From Hirschia sp964342355 (GTDB lineage Bacteria > Pseudomonadota > Alphaproteobacteria > Caulobacterales > Hyphomonadaceae), in assembly GCA_964342355.1 (NCBI GenBank), contig CAYFFG010000012.1:31675-95674 (forward strand): 64,000 nucleotides of DNA, read 5' to 3'. The position numbers were made by a program, and so were the translations under genes. Of the stretch, positions 25,124 through 34,129 are shown piece after piece. Position 1 is the first letter of the stretch. Each line of letters opens with the position of its first letter. The notes beneath the pieces are model-generated. The model was not told the origin of the DNA. It made no database searches and worked only from the letters and a program-made list of their open reading frames with translations.

Positions 25124-26701
25124 ATGACGATTAAAGTTCTCATCTCAGACGACCTCGCTGAAGGCGCAGTCGACATCTTTAAAAACCGCGGCATCGAAGT
25201 TGATGTTAAGGTCGGCCTTTCCAAAGAAGAACTGATTGAAATCATTCCTCAATATGACGGTCTGGCTGTACGCTCCGCGACTAAGCCAAACGCTGACGTC
25301 ATCGCAGCCGCAACCAATCTGAAAGTCATCGGCCGCGCCGGTATCGGTGTTGATAATGTCGACATCCCAGCAGCCACGGCAAATGGTGTGGTTGTGATGA
25401 ATACGCCGTTTGGCAACGCCATTACAACTGCTGAGCACGCGATCGCAATGATGTTCGCCGCCGCCCGTCAGATCCCAGCCGCTTCCGCCCGCACGCTAAA
25501 CGGCGAATGGCCGAAAAAAGACTATGTCGGAACCGAGCTTTTCAGCAAAACACTCGGCCTGATTGGCGCTGGTAACATCGGCTCTATCGTGGCTGACCGC
25601 GCACAAGGTCTGCGTATGAAAGTTGTCGCTTACGACCCGTTCCTGACCGAGGAACGCGCCGTTGAGATGGGTGTTGAGAAAGTCGAACTGGACGCTTTGC
25701 TAAAGCGTGCGGACGTTATCACGCTCCACACACCACTGACTGACCAAACACGAAACATCCTGTCTGCTGATGCGCTAAACAAAACCAAAAAAGGCGTTAT
25801 CATTGTCAACTGCGCCCGTGGTGGCCTGGTGGATGAAGCTGCATTACGCGCAGCACTTGATTCTGGTCATGTCGGCGCAGCTGCCTTTGACGTCTTTGTT
25901 GAAGAACCAGCTAAAGACAACATCCTGTTCGGCGCACCGAACTTTGTCGCCACACCACACCTTGGCGCATCCACAATGGAAGCTCAGGACAATGTAGCAT
26001 TCCAAGTGGCAGAGCAGATGGCTGATTACCTTTTGACAGGCGCTGTGACCAACGCATTGAACCTGCCATCCATCACAGCTGAAGAAGCGCCTCGCCTGAA
26101 GCCATTTGCGGCGTTGACTGAAAAGCTCGGCGAGTTTGCCGGTCAAGTTGCGGACGAAGGTTTCGATGCTGTTGAAATCGAATATGAAGGTGAAGTTTGC
26201 GAACTGAACCGCAAACCGCTGACGGCTGCAGCCCTTGCTGGCCTTCTGCGCGCATCCATGAAGGACGTAAACATGGTGTCTGCGCCTGCTATCCTGCAGG
26301 AGCGCGGCATTGACCTTAAAGAGTCCACAACATGCGACAGCCCGACATTTGATAGCCTAATCCGCATCAAAGTGCGTGTTGAGGGCAAATGGCGCACAAT
26401 CGCAGGTACGCTGCTAAACGGCGCACCGCGTATTGTCGAAGTCAAAGGCATGCCGCTGGATGCAAAATTCCGCCCATTCATCCTGTTTGTGAACAATACA
26501 GACCAGCCTGGCTTTATTGGAGACCTTGGTTCTGCTCTGGGCGAAGCTGGCGTCAACATCGCGACCTTTAACCTTGGTCGTGAAGAAGCTGGCGGCGATG
26601 CGATTGCAATGGTCGGTATCGATCAGGATGTGCCTGCTGACACGCTCAACAAAATCCGCGCACTCCCACAAGTGCGCTACGCGAAGGTTCTGAAGTTCTA
26701 A
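25124..26701 (+). CDS. serA: D-3-phosphoglycerate dehydrogenase SerA
   Basis: Oxidises 3-phosphoglycerate to 3-phosphohydroxypyruvate, the first step of serine synthesis. The 525-residue protein is the long type: a substrate-binding half, the NAD-binding motif GLIGAGNIGSIVADRA, the catalytic NCARGGLVDEAAL and ATPHLGAST segments, an intervening domain, and a C-terminal ACT domain (NTDQPGFIGDLGSALGEAGV) for serine sensing. AGGAG precedes the ATG. A small stem, GCGCTT (25092-25097) with AAGCGC (25105-25110), lies directly before this ribosome binding site. Confidence 0.97.
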   Translation: MTIKVLISDDLAEGAVDIFKNRGIEVDVKVGLSKEELIEIIPQYDGLAVRSATKPNADVIAAATNLKVIGRAGIGVDNVDIPAATANGVVVMNTPFGNAITTAEHAIAMMFAAARQIPAASARTLNGEWPKKDYVGTELFSKTLGLIGAGNIGSIVADRAQGLRMKVVAYDPFLTEERAVEMGVEKVELDALLKRADVITLHTPLTDQTRNILSADALNKTKKGVIIVNCARGGLVDEAALRAALDSGHVGAAAFDVFVEEPAKDNILFGAPNFVATPHLGASTMEAQDNVAFQVAEQMADYLLTGAVTNALNLPSITAEEAPRLKPFAALTEKLGEFAGQVADEGFDAVEIEYEGEVCELNRKPLTAAALAGLLRASMKDVNMVSAPAILQERGIDLKESTTCDSPTFDSLIRIKVRVEGKWRTIAGTLLNGAPRIVEVKGMPLDAKFRPFILFVNNTDQPGFIGDLGSALGEAGVNIATFNLGREEAGGDAIAMVGIDQDVPADTLNKIRALPQVRYAKVLKF

Positions 26702-26726
26702 GCCTCGCTCAAATATGAGCACTTCA

Positions 26727-26757
26727 AGGGTCGCAAATTTCATTGCGGCCCTTTTTT
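26727..26757 (+). terminator. intrinsic terminator after serA
   Basis: GGGTCGCAA (26728-26736) pairs with TTGCGGCCC (26743-26751) with one G-U pair, followed by TTTTTT. It ends the serC-serA operon; the convergent HxlR gene ends in its last bases. Confidence 0.92.
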
Positions 26758-27154
26758 ATGTGTTGGCGGCGTCGAACGCTTCACGCGCTTCCTGGATGCG
26801 GTGCATATTGTCTATGCCCCAGTCAGAAAGCGCCATTACGGGCACACATAGATCCTGGCCCAGCTCAGTCAGGCGATAATCCACGCGCGGCGGGATTTCC
26901 TGATAATCGATCCTTTGCACGACACCATCGCGCTCTAACGACCTTAAAGTCTCTGTCAGCATTTTTTGAGAAATGCCTTCCAAAGACCGCCTCAACTCGC
27001 CGTTACGCATGACGTCATTCATGCGCGATGCATGAATGACCAATAATTTCCAGCGATTAGCCAGTAATTCCAGCACCTGCCTTGAGGGACAGGACGTACA
27101 GATTTTCAGTTCTTCTTCGCGCTCTGACAGTGTTTTTTTCAGTTGCTGGTCCAT
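26756..27154 (-). CDS. HxlR family transcriptional regulator
   Basis: A 132-residue winged-helix repressor/activator of the HxlR/DUF24 type. ICTSCPSRQVLELLANRWKL gives the N-terminal cysteine region (Cys19, Cys22) and first helix. ELRRSLEGISQKMLTETLRS is the recognition part, and VDYRLTELGQDL is the wing. Family members often sense electrophiles or oxidants through such cysteines. It is divergent from a flavodoxin-like quinone reductase gene, a classic arrangement for DUF24 regulators and their target. Confidence 0.92.
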   Translation of the reverse strand: MDQQLKKTLSEREEELKICTSCPSRQVLELLANRWKLLVIHASRMNDVMRNGELRRSLEGISQKMLTETLRSLERDGVVQRIDYQEIPPRVDYRLTELGQDLCVPVMALSDWGIDNMHRIQEAREAFDAANT

Positions 27155-27182
27155 GTCAGCTCACTTTTTTGGGCAGTTACGA

Positions 27183-27198
27183 AAAGGTACGTACTACA
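27183..27198. promoter_or_regulatory. candidate operator in the HxlR/flavodoxin intergenic region
   Basis: A perfect palindrome GTACGTAC (27187-27194) within AAGGTACGTACTAC lies midway between the two divergent genes. DUF24/HxlR regulators bind short dyads in such places. The assignment rests on symmetry and position only. Confidence 0.45.
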
Positions 27199-27263
27199 AA
27201 ATAGATAACCGCCCTCTCAGTTTCTAGTCATCAACGAGATTTCAACCGATGGAGACTGACATT

Positions 27264-27851
27264 ATGGCAAAAATCGCAATCGTTTATCATTCTGGCTATG
27301 GCCACACCAAAAAACTGGCTGAAGTCATTCAGGATGGCGCAATCAAAGCTGGCGCGGACGCTGAACTTTACAACGCAGACGACCTAGCCTCCCCGGAAAC
27401 AGGACCATGGGACGAGTTGGCGAAAGCTGACGCTATTGTTTTTGGCGCGCCTACTTACATGGGGTCAGCATCAGCTGGCTTTAAAGCGTTTGCTGACGCC
27501 TCATCTAAGGCTTGGTTCACAGGCCAGTGGAAAGACAAGCTGGCGGGCGGTTTTACAACATCCGGTTCTCCATCTGGCGATAAGTCAAACACGCTTGCGC
27601 AAATGGCGACCCTTGCTTCTCAGCATGGCATGATCTGGGTCTCAACAGGCATGATGCCCGGATTTGGCATGGCGGATTCAGATTATGACACAGCCATCAA
27701 CCGCCAGGGCTTTTTCCTTGGCGTGGGTGTTCAGGCCAAGAACGGCCTCCCACCAGAACAAGCGCCAGATGCAGCTGAATTAGAAACCGGCCGCCAGTAT
27801 GGCGCACGTATCGCACATGCAGCTGCGCGTTGGACCCGCGGCGCAGCATAA
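27264..27851 (+). CDS. flavodoxin-fold NAD(P)H:quinone oxidoreductase (WrbA-like)
   Basis: FMN-binding protein of 195 residues. AKIAIVYHSGYGHTKKLAEV is the phosphate-binding loop of flavodoxin-like proteins. AIVFGAPTYMGSASAGFKAF and GGFTTSGSPSGDKSNTL match the WrbA/quinone reductase group, in which two-electron reduction protects from quinone stress. GGAG nine bases before ATG 27264 makes this the likely start; ATG 27249 is in the same frame. The divergent HxlR gene is the probable regulator. Confidence 0.87.
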   Translation: MAKIAIVYHSGYGHTKKLAEVIQDGAIKAGADAELYNADDLASPETGPWDELAKADAIVFGAPTYMGSASAGFKAFADASSKAWFTGQWKDKLAGGFTTSGSPSGDKSNTLAQMATLASQHGMIWVSTGMMPGFGMADSDYDTAINRQGFFLGVGVQAKNGLPPEQAPDAAELETGRQYGARIAHAAARWTRGAA

Positions 27852-27873
27852 ACACCCTCAAGAGTGCGCTCTG

Positions 27874-28593
27874 CTATCGTGGTGGGGCGCACCATAATGC
27901 GCTATCCGGGCCGTCGAACATTATGGTGACAAAGCCCAACCCCACGACCATCAGACCAATTACAACCTTCGTCGTGTCTGACCGGATCAATCTTGGAAGA
28001 AATGCTGCCCCCATCGCAGATGCGGTGACTGATGGAACAACACCCAGCGCAAATCCGAACATAACGCTAGCCGCATTTACAGCGTGGCCTGTGAACATGG
28101 CTGAAAAGAGCGCGGCATAGACCATCCCGCACGGTACAAATCCCCACAACATGCCGGCCGTCAGCGCCCCACCCCATTTGCCAAATGAGGCTGTGCGCGC
28201 CGCGCCAAAGGATGCGACCTTGTGCAAACCAATACTGACCGGCATCGATAGGCGCGCAATGCCTGCCATTAAGGGAACAATGCCCGTCATGGAAAAGCCA
28301 ATTGCGATCAAAGTCATTGCCGAAAGATACTGAAGGATGCGGAACGCGACATCCCGATCCATGAAGGAATATGCCTGGGACCCAAGAACACCGACCGCCA
28401 CGCCTGCAGCAACATATGAAACAGATTTTCCAAGCTGGGCGATCAACAATAACTTAGCTTGTTCGGCGGCAGTTTTGCCTTTTGCCACACCCAATATGTA
28501 AGAGGATGCTATCGGACCACACATCAGAGCGCAGTGCGGGGACGAAGCTAGCCCCAACAATAAGCCGCCGATGAAAGTGAGATTGTCCAACAT
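27874..28593 (-). CDS. SafE/UreH-like integral membrane protein (TauE/SafE-related)
   Basis: A polytopic protein of about 239 residues with six or so hydrophobic segments. Paired cysteine motifs, GLASSPHCALMCGPI near the N terminus and WGFVPCGMVYAAL in the middle, are typical of the UreH/DsbD-like transmembrane group annotated as sulfite exporter TauE/SafE. Relatives include copper- and nickel-associated proteins, so metal or redox transport is possible, but nothing here names a substrate. ATG 28593 begins the recognisable protein; GTG 28620 in the same frame is an alternative. Confidence 0.75.
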   Translation of the reverse strand: MLDNLTFIGGLLLGLASSPHCALMCGPIASSYILGVAKGKTAAEQAKLLLIAQLGKSVSYVAAGVAVGVLGSQAYSFMDRDVAFRILQYLSAMTLIAIGFSMTGIVPLMAGIARLSMPVSIGLHKVASFGAARTASFGKWGGALTAGMLWGFVPCGMVYAALFSAMFTGHAVNAASVMFGFALGVVPSVTASAMGAAFLPRLIRSDTTKVVIGLMVVGLGFVTIMFDGPDSALWCAPPR

Positions 28594-28671
28594 CAGCCGT
28601 TTTTGCTCCGCGACGAACACATCCGGCGTACTATCGCGCCATCAATCCCAGACATTCAATGCGGTGATTTG

Positions 28672-29295
28672 TCAGCTCGGCGCGAGCGCTTTTAACGCCG
28701 CTTTGATAAGTGCGCCCTCGTTGGCGTCCTCTCCAAGATCGCGCGCCGCCGACGCCACCGCCTTCTGCGCCTCGGCGGACGGATATCCTAGATTTGTCAG
28801 TGCTGAGACAGCCGCTTCACGTGTCGCTGTATCACTTCCCGCAACGGGCGCAGCAACCTGCTCAGGCGTTGGCAAATTCATTGAGAACACACCACCTGGC
28901 GGTGGCTTGCCTTTAAATTCAGACACAACGCGTTCGGCCAGTTTCTTACCCACACCATGCGCACGCTGTACGCTGGCGGCGTCACCCAGCGCGATGGCGT
29001 CCATCAATTGCGCTGGTGTTAGCGCGTCCAGAATGGAAAGTGCTGCTTTTGCGCCAACGCCTGGCGCATCTTGAAGGCGGCCAAACCAGGCACGGTCTTC
29101 TGGTGTTGCAAATCCAAAAAGCTTGATCGCATTTTCAGACATCTGGGTCTCAACAAACAACTCCCCCGCTTCGCCCAATCGAAGGTGAGAGAGCGTTCGT
29201 GAGCTGCAGTTAAGGAGATACCCAACACCATTTACATCAAGTACGACCTGACCGTCGCCAATCGCTGAAACTGTTCCGCGTAGTCGTGCGATCAT
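28672..29295 (-). CDS. ruvA: Holliday junction DNA helicase subunit RuvA
   Basis: Tetrameric junction-binding protein of 207 residues that loads RuvB. MIARLRGTVSAIGDGQVVLD begins the OB-fold domain. Two helix-hairpin-helix motifs follow (LQDAPGVGAKAALSIL and VQRAHGVGKKLAERVV). A linker leads to the C-terminal RuvB-contacting domain (ALTNLGYPSAEAQKAV). Its start overlaps the ruvC stop by four bases. ruvB lies more than 20 kb away on the other strand. Confidence 0.96.
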   Translation of the reverse strand: MIARLRGTVSAIGDGQVVLDVNGVGYLLNCSSRTLSHLRLGEAGELFVETQMSENAIKLFGFATPEDRAWFGRLQDAPGVGAKAALSILDALTPAQLMDAIALGDAASVQRAHGVGKKLAERVVSEFKGKPPPGGVFSMNLPTPEQVAAPVAGSDTATREAAVSALTNLGYPSAEAQKAVASAARDLGEDANEGALIKAALKALAPS

Positions 29296-29795
29296 GCGGA
29301 AATTTTCATTGTGCGTTGTGGGCGGTGATGCGCAGTCGTGATGGCGATCGCCAGCGCGTCAGCTTCATCTTCAGTCATGGCCGGCGCCTTAGGCAGCAGT
29401 TTTTTCATCATGTAGCCGACCTGTGACTTGTCTGCAGAACCGGTTCCGACAACACACTGCTTGACCGCGCGCGGTGCAAATTCCGCTACACTCAGACCTG
29501 CCATCGCCATCCCAGCCATTGCCGCGCCGCGCGCCTGACCCAACAACAGGGTCGAGCGTGGGTTTACATTGACGAATGTTTCTTCAAGGCCCGCTTCATC
29601 CGGACGAAACTCTTCGATGACCGCGTGAAGTCCGCAAACAATCGTGCGCAAGCGTTCGGACATGGGCGCGTCAGTGTCGGGTTTGATGACGCCGTGGCCC
29701 ACCCAGGCCATGCGTGTGCCGTGCATCTGAATGACACCCCAGCCGGTATTCCTAAGTCCCGGATCAACGCCGAGAATGCGAATCGCTTCAGTCAT
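29292..29795 (-). CDS. ruvC: crossover junction endodeoxyribonuclease RuvC
   Basis: Holliday junction resolvase of 167 residues with an RNase H-like fold. The acidic catalytic set is visible: Asp11 in ILGVDPGLRNTGWG, Glu in LEETFVNVNPRSTL, and the paired acidic residues in DEADALAIAITTAHH. The start at ATG 29795 follows AGGG with good spacing; GTG 29804 is in the same frame. It forms a two-gene unit with ruvA. Confidence 0.95.
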   Translation of the reverse strand: MTEAIRILGVDPGLRNTGWGVIQMHGTRMAWVGHGVIKPDTDAPMSERLRTIVCGLHAVIEEFRPDEAGLEETFVNVNPRSTLLLGQARGAAMAGMAMAGLSVAEFAPRAVKQCVVGTGSADKSQVGYMMKKLLPKAPAMTEDEADALAIAITTAHHRPQRTMKISA

Positions 29796-29950
29796 AAGGG
29801 CCACCCTAACCTGTCCTGGAGCGAGATTGAAACAATCTCATTCGCACCATGCGCCAGTCCCGCGCGCATATGACAGGAAAGTCATGTACCTCCCGTTAAT
29901 ATGCTTGGGGCATGGTAGGGTTAATAGCAAATATTGTTTGAGACGTCTTC

Positions 29951-30673
29951 ATGTCAGGCAAAACAGAAAAGAAAGAGCACCTCTTCGCACGCCGAAGTGT
30001 GATGACAGCCCTTGGCGGATTGGTATTCACTCCAACCGCATTTGCTCTTGCGCCGCCGATGCTGCGCCTGCCAGCGTCTTTTCTTTATGTTCGCGTCGAT
30101 AAGTTTGGCGAAGCCGGTATTGGTCAGGTTGATCATCAAGCCTGGCGCATGTTCGCCTCTCGTCTTGGCGGATTAGTCACCCGGATCGAGCCTATCGCAC
30201 CGACCAAGCTTTTAATGTCACATGCGCCTGAATTTGATGGCGGCGGCGCTGCTGTTCTCTCTGCTCGCACAATCGGCGCACAGGCCGGCTATGATTACAT
30301 TATTATTTACGGGCATACGAACGCATCAGAAATCCAGCCTGAAAAGTCCGTCGTGGATGCTGAACCAAATGCATATGCCCGTCAGACCCGTTCCAAGTCT
30401 GGCGTCAAATGGATCATGAGCAAATTTTCCAAAGACAAACCCAAACCAACCAAAACCATATTTGGAGAAGCGCACCTTTTTGATGTGCGTGGCGGCGGCA
30501 GCCCTTTGGCCTCTAGTTGGGTAGAAGCGGACAATCGTCCGTCTTGGGGTATTTTGCGCGAAAAAACGCAGGCGCGCAAAGACATCGTTACCGAGCTGGC
30601 TTTGGATATGGAGCAGCAGGTGCAATTACTGGCGCGCAGAAATTTCCGCGCACTGAGCACTATCGTCAACTAA
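29951..30673 (+). CDS. exported protein of unknown function with Tat-like signal
   Basis: I do not recognise the family. The 240-residue product starts with a polar stretch, a twin arginine (FARRSVMTALGG) and a hydrophobic segment ending TAFALA, which suggests Tat or Sec export. The mature part alternates strands and helices (GYDYIIIYGHT, IFGEAHLFDVRGGG) and ends in a basic helix. The IYG...AHLFDVR pattern recalls other small alphaproteobacterial secreted proteins, but I cannot name one. It is divergent from ruvC and converges on the YcgN gene with a 12-base gap. Confidence 0.6.
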   Translation: MSGKTEKKEHLFARRSVMTALGGLVFTPTAFALAPPMLRLPASFLYVRVDKFGEAGIGQVDHQAWRMFASRLGGLVTRIEPIAPTKLLMSHAPEFDGGGAAVLSARTIGAQAGYDYIIIYGHTNASEIQPEKSVVDAEPNAYARQTRSKSGVKWIMSKFSKDKPKPTKTIFGEAHLFDVRGGGSPLASSWVEADNRPSWGILREKTQARKDIVTELALDMEQQVQLLARRNFRALSTIVN

Positions 30674-30685
30674 TCTAATGCTGCC

Positions 30686-31144
30686 TTAAAACTCCGTATC
30701 GTCATCCCATTCGACGATCCAGTTGACTTCATCGCCCTCGATTATGACGTCTTCACTGATGGTCTTGCCAAGGACTGACCGCCCTTCCTTATGGACACGA
30801 TTGCGGTCTCCGCAGACGAGGTGGTGCCATTCCGGCAGGTCTTTTCCCTCAGCCAACAAGCGGTATGCGCATGTGGATGGCATCCACTTCAGCGCCGAGA
30901 CGTTTTCTGGACTTAAAATCACACAATCAGGAACAATTGCTTTGCGGTTTTCATAGTCCGCGCATCGGCATGTCGCCGCTTCAAACAACTTACAATGAAG
31001 CCGCGTATAGGCAATCTCACCTGAGTCTTCGTCTTCAAGCTTTAAAAGACAGCATTTGCCGCAGCCGTCGCACACGCTCTCCCATTCATGTTGTGACATG
31101 TCGGAGAGAGATTTCGTTTTCCAGAATGGCGCAATATCAGTCAT
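30686..31144 (-). CDS. YcgN family cysteine-cluster protein (UPF0260)
   Basis: A 152-residue cytosolic protein with the family's cysteine pattern CDGCGKCCLLKLED, a further cluster in CKLFEAATCRCADYENR, and the tail CAYRLLAEGKDLPEWHHLVCG. The number and spacing of cysteines suggest a metal or iron-sulfur site; the function of the family is unknown. It shares its strand with the upstream hypothetical gene and may be in one transcript with it. Confidence 0.88.
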   Translation of the reverse strand: MTDIAPFWKTKSLSDMSQHEWESVCDGCGKCCLLKLEDEDSGEIAYTRLHCKLFEAATCRCADYENRKAIVPDCVILSPENVSALKWMPSTCAYRLLAEGKDLPEWHHLVCGDRNRVHKEGRSVLGKTISEDVIIEGDEVNWIVEWDDDTEF

Positions 31145-31159
31145 TGCGCCTATGTCGAC

Positions 31160-31651
31160 CTAGTCGAACAGTGCGTCAATTGCAGATTGGTCTTCGCTGG
31201 ACGCGTCATCCTCGACCGCAACACCATGTTGCCCAAACCCATTGGGATTGATAACGCCGCCAACCTTGGAGATCATGGAATAAAGCTGCGCCGCTTCGCC
31301 GGACGGATCTTGAACAGCGTCCACCCCCTGTTCAAGCTTAGTCTGAACATTTGCGATGCCAGCTTCAACCTCCTTGCATGCGGCGTCGAACTGCGCGCGA
31401 ATGCATGGATCGCAATTTTCAAACGCATGGATGGCAAGTTCTTTGGCTCGAAAACCTGTTACAAGAAAATGCTCGGCATATGTGATCGGGCGCCATTCAA
31501 GGATTTCTTCGGCCATGTCCGGCATTGAGCCCAACATGTCGACCAACATAGCGACTTCATTGTAATGATTAAGGTAATCGGTCGCCAAACCGGTTTCCGG
31601 ATTAATGTTGGCCGCCGCCAATTCATCCTTATCCAGTGTGACTGAGTCCAT
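31160..31651 (-). CDS. conserved hypothetical acidic cytosolic protein
   Basis: A 163-residue, acidic, probably helical protein. The motifs YLNHYNEVAMLVDMLGSMPD, EWRPITYAEHFLVTGFRAKE and FENCDPCIRAQFDAACKEVE look like a family found in alphaproteobacteria, but I cannot attach a function. Two cysteines lie close together (CDPC). ATG 31651 is the probable start because the upstream in-frame residues do not resemble the rest. It ends 15 bases before the YcgN gene. Confidence 0.6.
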   Translation of the reverse strand: MDSVTLDKDELAAANINPETGLATDYLNHYNEVAMLVDMLGSMPDMAEEILEWRPITYAEHFLVTGFRAKELAIHAFENCDPCIRAQFDAACKEVEAGIANVQTKLEQGVDAVQDPSGEAAQLYSMISKVGGVINPNGFGQHGVAVEDDASSEDQSAIDALFD

Positions 31652-31830
31652 TGTCCCGATGTTTCCTCGTATATTAATTTCAGAACAAATTAGTTTAAGA
31701 AAATTACCAACCACTTACCAAATCATATGAGACGTCTATGCGTTGACGTCTGCATCAGCACCTCGCATGAACATGAGTGAGCTGCTAGAAACACGCTTTG
31801 CACACTGTCGGAACAGGGTAAAATTCAACA

Positions 31831-32412
31831 ATGTCAGACCGGGTTTTCTTCCCTTTTATGTTTTTGGTCGGTTGCTTGCTAACTTTTTTGGCGATCTCCC
31901 CCTTTTCCACGCGTCTGCCTACAGGTGCGTTCAGCGCAGCAGGACGTGAAAATGTTCGGGATATGACCGTGAAGGGTATGGACCTCCACCGAATGGCCGG
32001 CGGACCAGTTGGGACAATTTATCCGATCGGCGAAGGCGAAAACCTGACACTCGAAATCGCTCTGGAAGAAAAAGACGCCTACAATGAGCCGCTTTACGGA
32101 CCTTACCTGACGCTGGAAGCGGATATTGAGAACATCTATTCTGACAAAAAACTGCGGGTGATCATAACCGCGCGAACAGCGAACACAAAGCCAGCTGTGG
32201 AGTTTCAGACCGCCTATGTGTCAGATGCCGGAACGGATTCCGGCTGGAAGACTTATGTTCTCTCCCAAGACTTTCAAGAATACGCTTTTGAATACCACAC
32301 CCCTCCGACCGGTCTTAACGTTGGCTATGATTATATCGCGATCAGACCCGTTGCCGAAACCAAAGAAAGACGGGTGGAAATACAATCAATCCGGCTTCAA
32401 ATGCTCAACTAA
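31831..32412 (+). CDS. membrane-anchored or secreted hypothetical protein
   Basis: The 193-residue product opens with a hydrophobic segment (FFPFMFLVGCLLTFLAIS). This is followed by an extracytoplasmic domain rich in beta strands: LTLEIALEEKDAYNEPLYG, LRVIITARTAN, and GLNVGYDYIAIRPVAETKER. The strand-rich pattern recalls a jelly-roll/carbohydrate-binding type module, but that is speculation. No close family is recognised. It stands alone between a divergent gene and the phosphohexomutase. Confidence 0.55.
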   Translation: MSDRVFFPFMFLVGCLLTFLAISPFSTRLPTGAFSAAGRENVRDMTVKGMDLHRMAGGPVGTIYPIGEGENLTLEIALEEKDAYNEPLYGPYLTLEADIENIYSDKKLRVIITARTANTKPAVEFQTAYVSDAGTDSGWKTYVLSQDFQEYAFEYHTPPTGLNVGYDYIAIRPVAETKERRVEIQSIRLQMLN

Positions 32413-32554
32413 CAGCATTGAAATCAAAGTTTTGTAAAACAGCAATAAAACAGCAACGAGTTTGCGACCAATTTGGGCGCCGACACATTGCTACCGTGAT
32501 CAGTTGATTGGCTCATTGTCAGTCAGATTGCGTCACGTTAGGAAGTTTGTGGGC

Positions 32555-32572
32555 TGCATTGTTATCAATGCA
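32555..32572 (+). promoter_or_regulatory. perfect dyad in the phosphohexomutase leader
   Basis: TGCATTG (32555-32561) and CAATGCA (32566-32572) form a perfect dyad with a TTAT centre, 30 bases before the start codon. It could act as an operator or a leader hairpin. Further upstream AACAGCAA occurs twice with three bases between. Confidence 0.4.
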
Positions 32573-32601
32573 ACCGGGGACACACACTGAGGATGGTATA
32601 G

Positions 32602-34125
32602 ATGCCTATGAAACCGCGCGCCGATTTAAAGGCGAACACCTATGAGTTTGAAACAACGCCGTTAGTCAAACCGACAGGGTTTAGAGAATATGACGCGCGA
32701 TGGTGGTTCGGTATTGAGGGCGCTGAAAAAGCCCCAGAGCTCAACTATATGGGTGTTCAGGCGCTCGGGCTTGGCCTGGGGACAGTCATCCGCCGTATGG
32801 GCGTTGAACCGAAAATCGTCGTCGGACACGACTACCGTTCCTACTCTATCGCGATCAAACAAGCCCTTATCGTTGGTCTGATCGAAGCCGGCATGGAAGT
32901 GCACGACATCGGCCTCGCGCTGTCTCCGACAGCTTATTATTCTCAGTTCGCGCTCGATATTCCGTGTGTGGCGATGGTGACAGCCTCTCACAATGAAAAC
33001 GGTTGGACCGGTGTGAAGATGGGCGCGAACAAGCCCCTCACCTTTGGTCCTGACGAAATGGGCATGCTGCGCGAAGTCGTCCTAAATGGCGACTTTGACC
33101 CACAAGGCGGCGGTAAGGTCGTTCGTGTTGAGGGCATGCGCGACAAATACATCGAAAGCGTTTCCAAGGACATCGAGATCAAACGTCCTTTGAAAGTGAT
33201 TGCAGCCTGCGGCAACGGCACAGCCGGCGCATTTGCGCCTGAAGCGCTACGCAAAATGGGCGTAGAGGTCATCGAGTTGGAATGTGATCTTGACCACTCA
33301 TTCCCAAACTACAACGCCAACCCGGAAGATGCCGAAATGCTGCACGCGATGGCGGCGGCAGTAAAAGAACATGGCGCAGACGTCGCGCTGGGTTTTGATG
33401 GCGATGGGGACCGCTGCGGCGTTGTCGACAACACGGGCGAAGAAATCTTTGCTGACAAAATCGGTCTGATGCTGGCGCGTGACCTCTCCAAGAATTTTGA
33501 GAACGCCAAATTCGTCGTCGATGTAAAATCCACCGGCCTTTACAAGACAGACCCTGTCCTCAAAGAAAACGGCGCAGAAGTAGACTATTTCAAAACAGGT
33601 CACTCCTACATCAAACGCCGCACAACCGACCTTGGCGCGCTAGCTGGCTTTGAGAAATCAGGCCACTTCTTCTTCCGCGAACCGCTTGGCTTTGGATATG
33701 ATGATGGTCTGGTCGCCGCCGCTGAGGTCTTGAGAATGCTTGACCGCAACCCGGACAAGACCATGGCGGACCTTAAAAACGAGCTCGGCGTGGCATACAC
33801 CTCTTTGACCATGGCGGCGCACTGTGACGACGAAATCAAATATGGTGTCGTTGACAAAGTTGTGGCGGCTTACGAGCAACTCGGCAAAGAGGGCGCATCC
33901 ATTCTTGGTCGCAAAATCACCGACGTAAACACCGTCAACGGCGCACGGGTCACGCTGGAAGATGGGTCATGGGTGCTTGTGCGCGCGTCATCCAACAAGC
34001 CTGAACTGGTTGTGGTGGTTGAGAGCATGGAATCTGACGAAGACATGCGCAAACTCTTCCGCGAGGAAGTCAAACCACGCCTTGCCGCATTCGATGAAGT
34101 TGGCGGCTATAACCAGGAAATCTAA
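32602..34125 (+). CDS. phosphomannomutase/phosphoglucomutase
   Basis: Phosphohexomutase of 507 residues that moves phosphate between C1 and C6 of hexose phosphates. The active-site serine lies in TASHNENGWTGVKMG (about Ser129), the metal loop is GFDGDGDRCGVVD, the sugar-specificity loop is around FEKSGHFFF, and the phosphate-binding region is RASSNKPELVVVVE. The pattern fits PMM/PGM rather than GlmM. With glmS and galU downstream, it supplies sugar-1-phosphates for envelope polysaccharides. ATG 32602 follows GAGG. Confidence 0.9.
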   Translation: MPMKPRADLKANTYEFETTPLVKPTGFREYDARWWFGIEGAEKAPELNYMGVQALGLGLGTVIRRMGVEPKIVVGHDYRSYSIAIKQALIVGLIEAGMEVHDIGLALSPTAYYSQFALDIPCVAMVTASHNENGWTGVKMGANKPLTFGPDEMGMLREVVLNGDFDPQGGGKVVRVEGMRDKYIESVSKDIEIKRPLKVIAACGNGTAGAFAPEALRKMGVEVIELECDLDHSFPNYNANPEDAEMLHAMAAAVKEHGADVALGFDGDGDRCGVVDNTGEEIFADKIGLMLARDLSKNFENAKFVVDVKSTGLYKTDPVLKENGAEVDYFKTGHSYIKRRTTDLGALAGFEKSGHFFFREPLGFGYDDGLVAAAEVLRMLDRNPDKTMADLKNELGVAYTSLTMAAHCDDEIKYGVVDKVVAAYEQLGKEGASILGRKITDVNTVNGARVTLEDGSWVLVRASSNKPELVVVVESMESDEDMRKLFREEVKPRLAAFDEVGGYNQEI

Positions 34126-34129
34126 CGCG

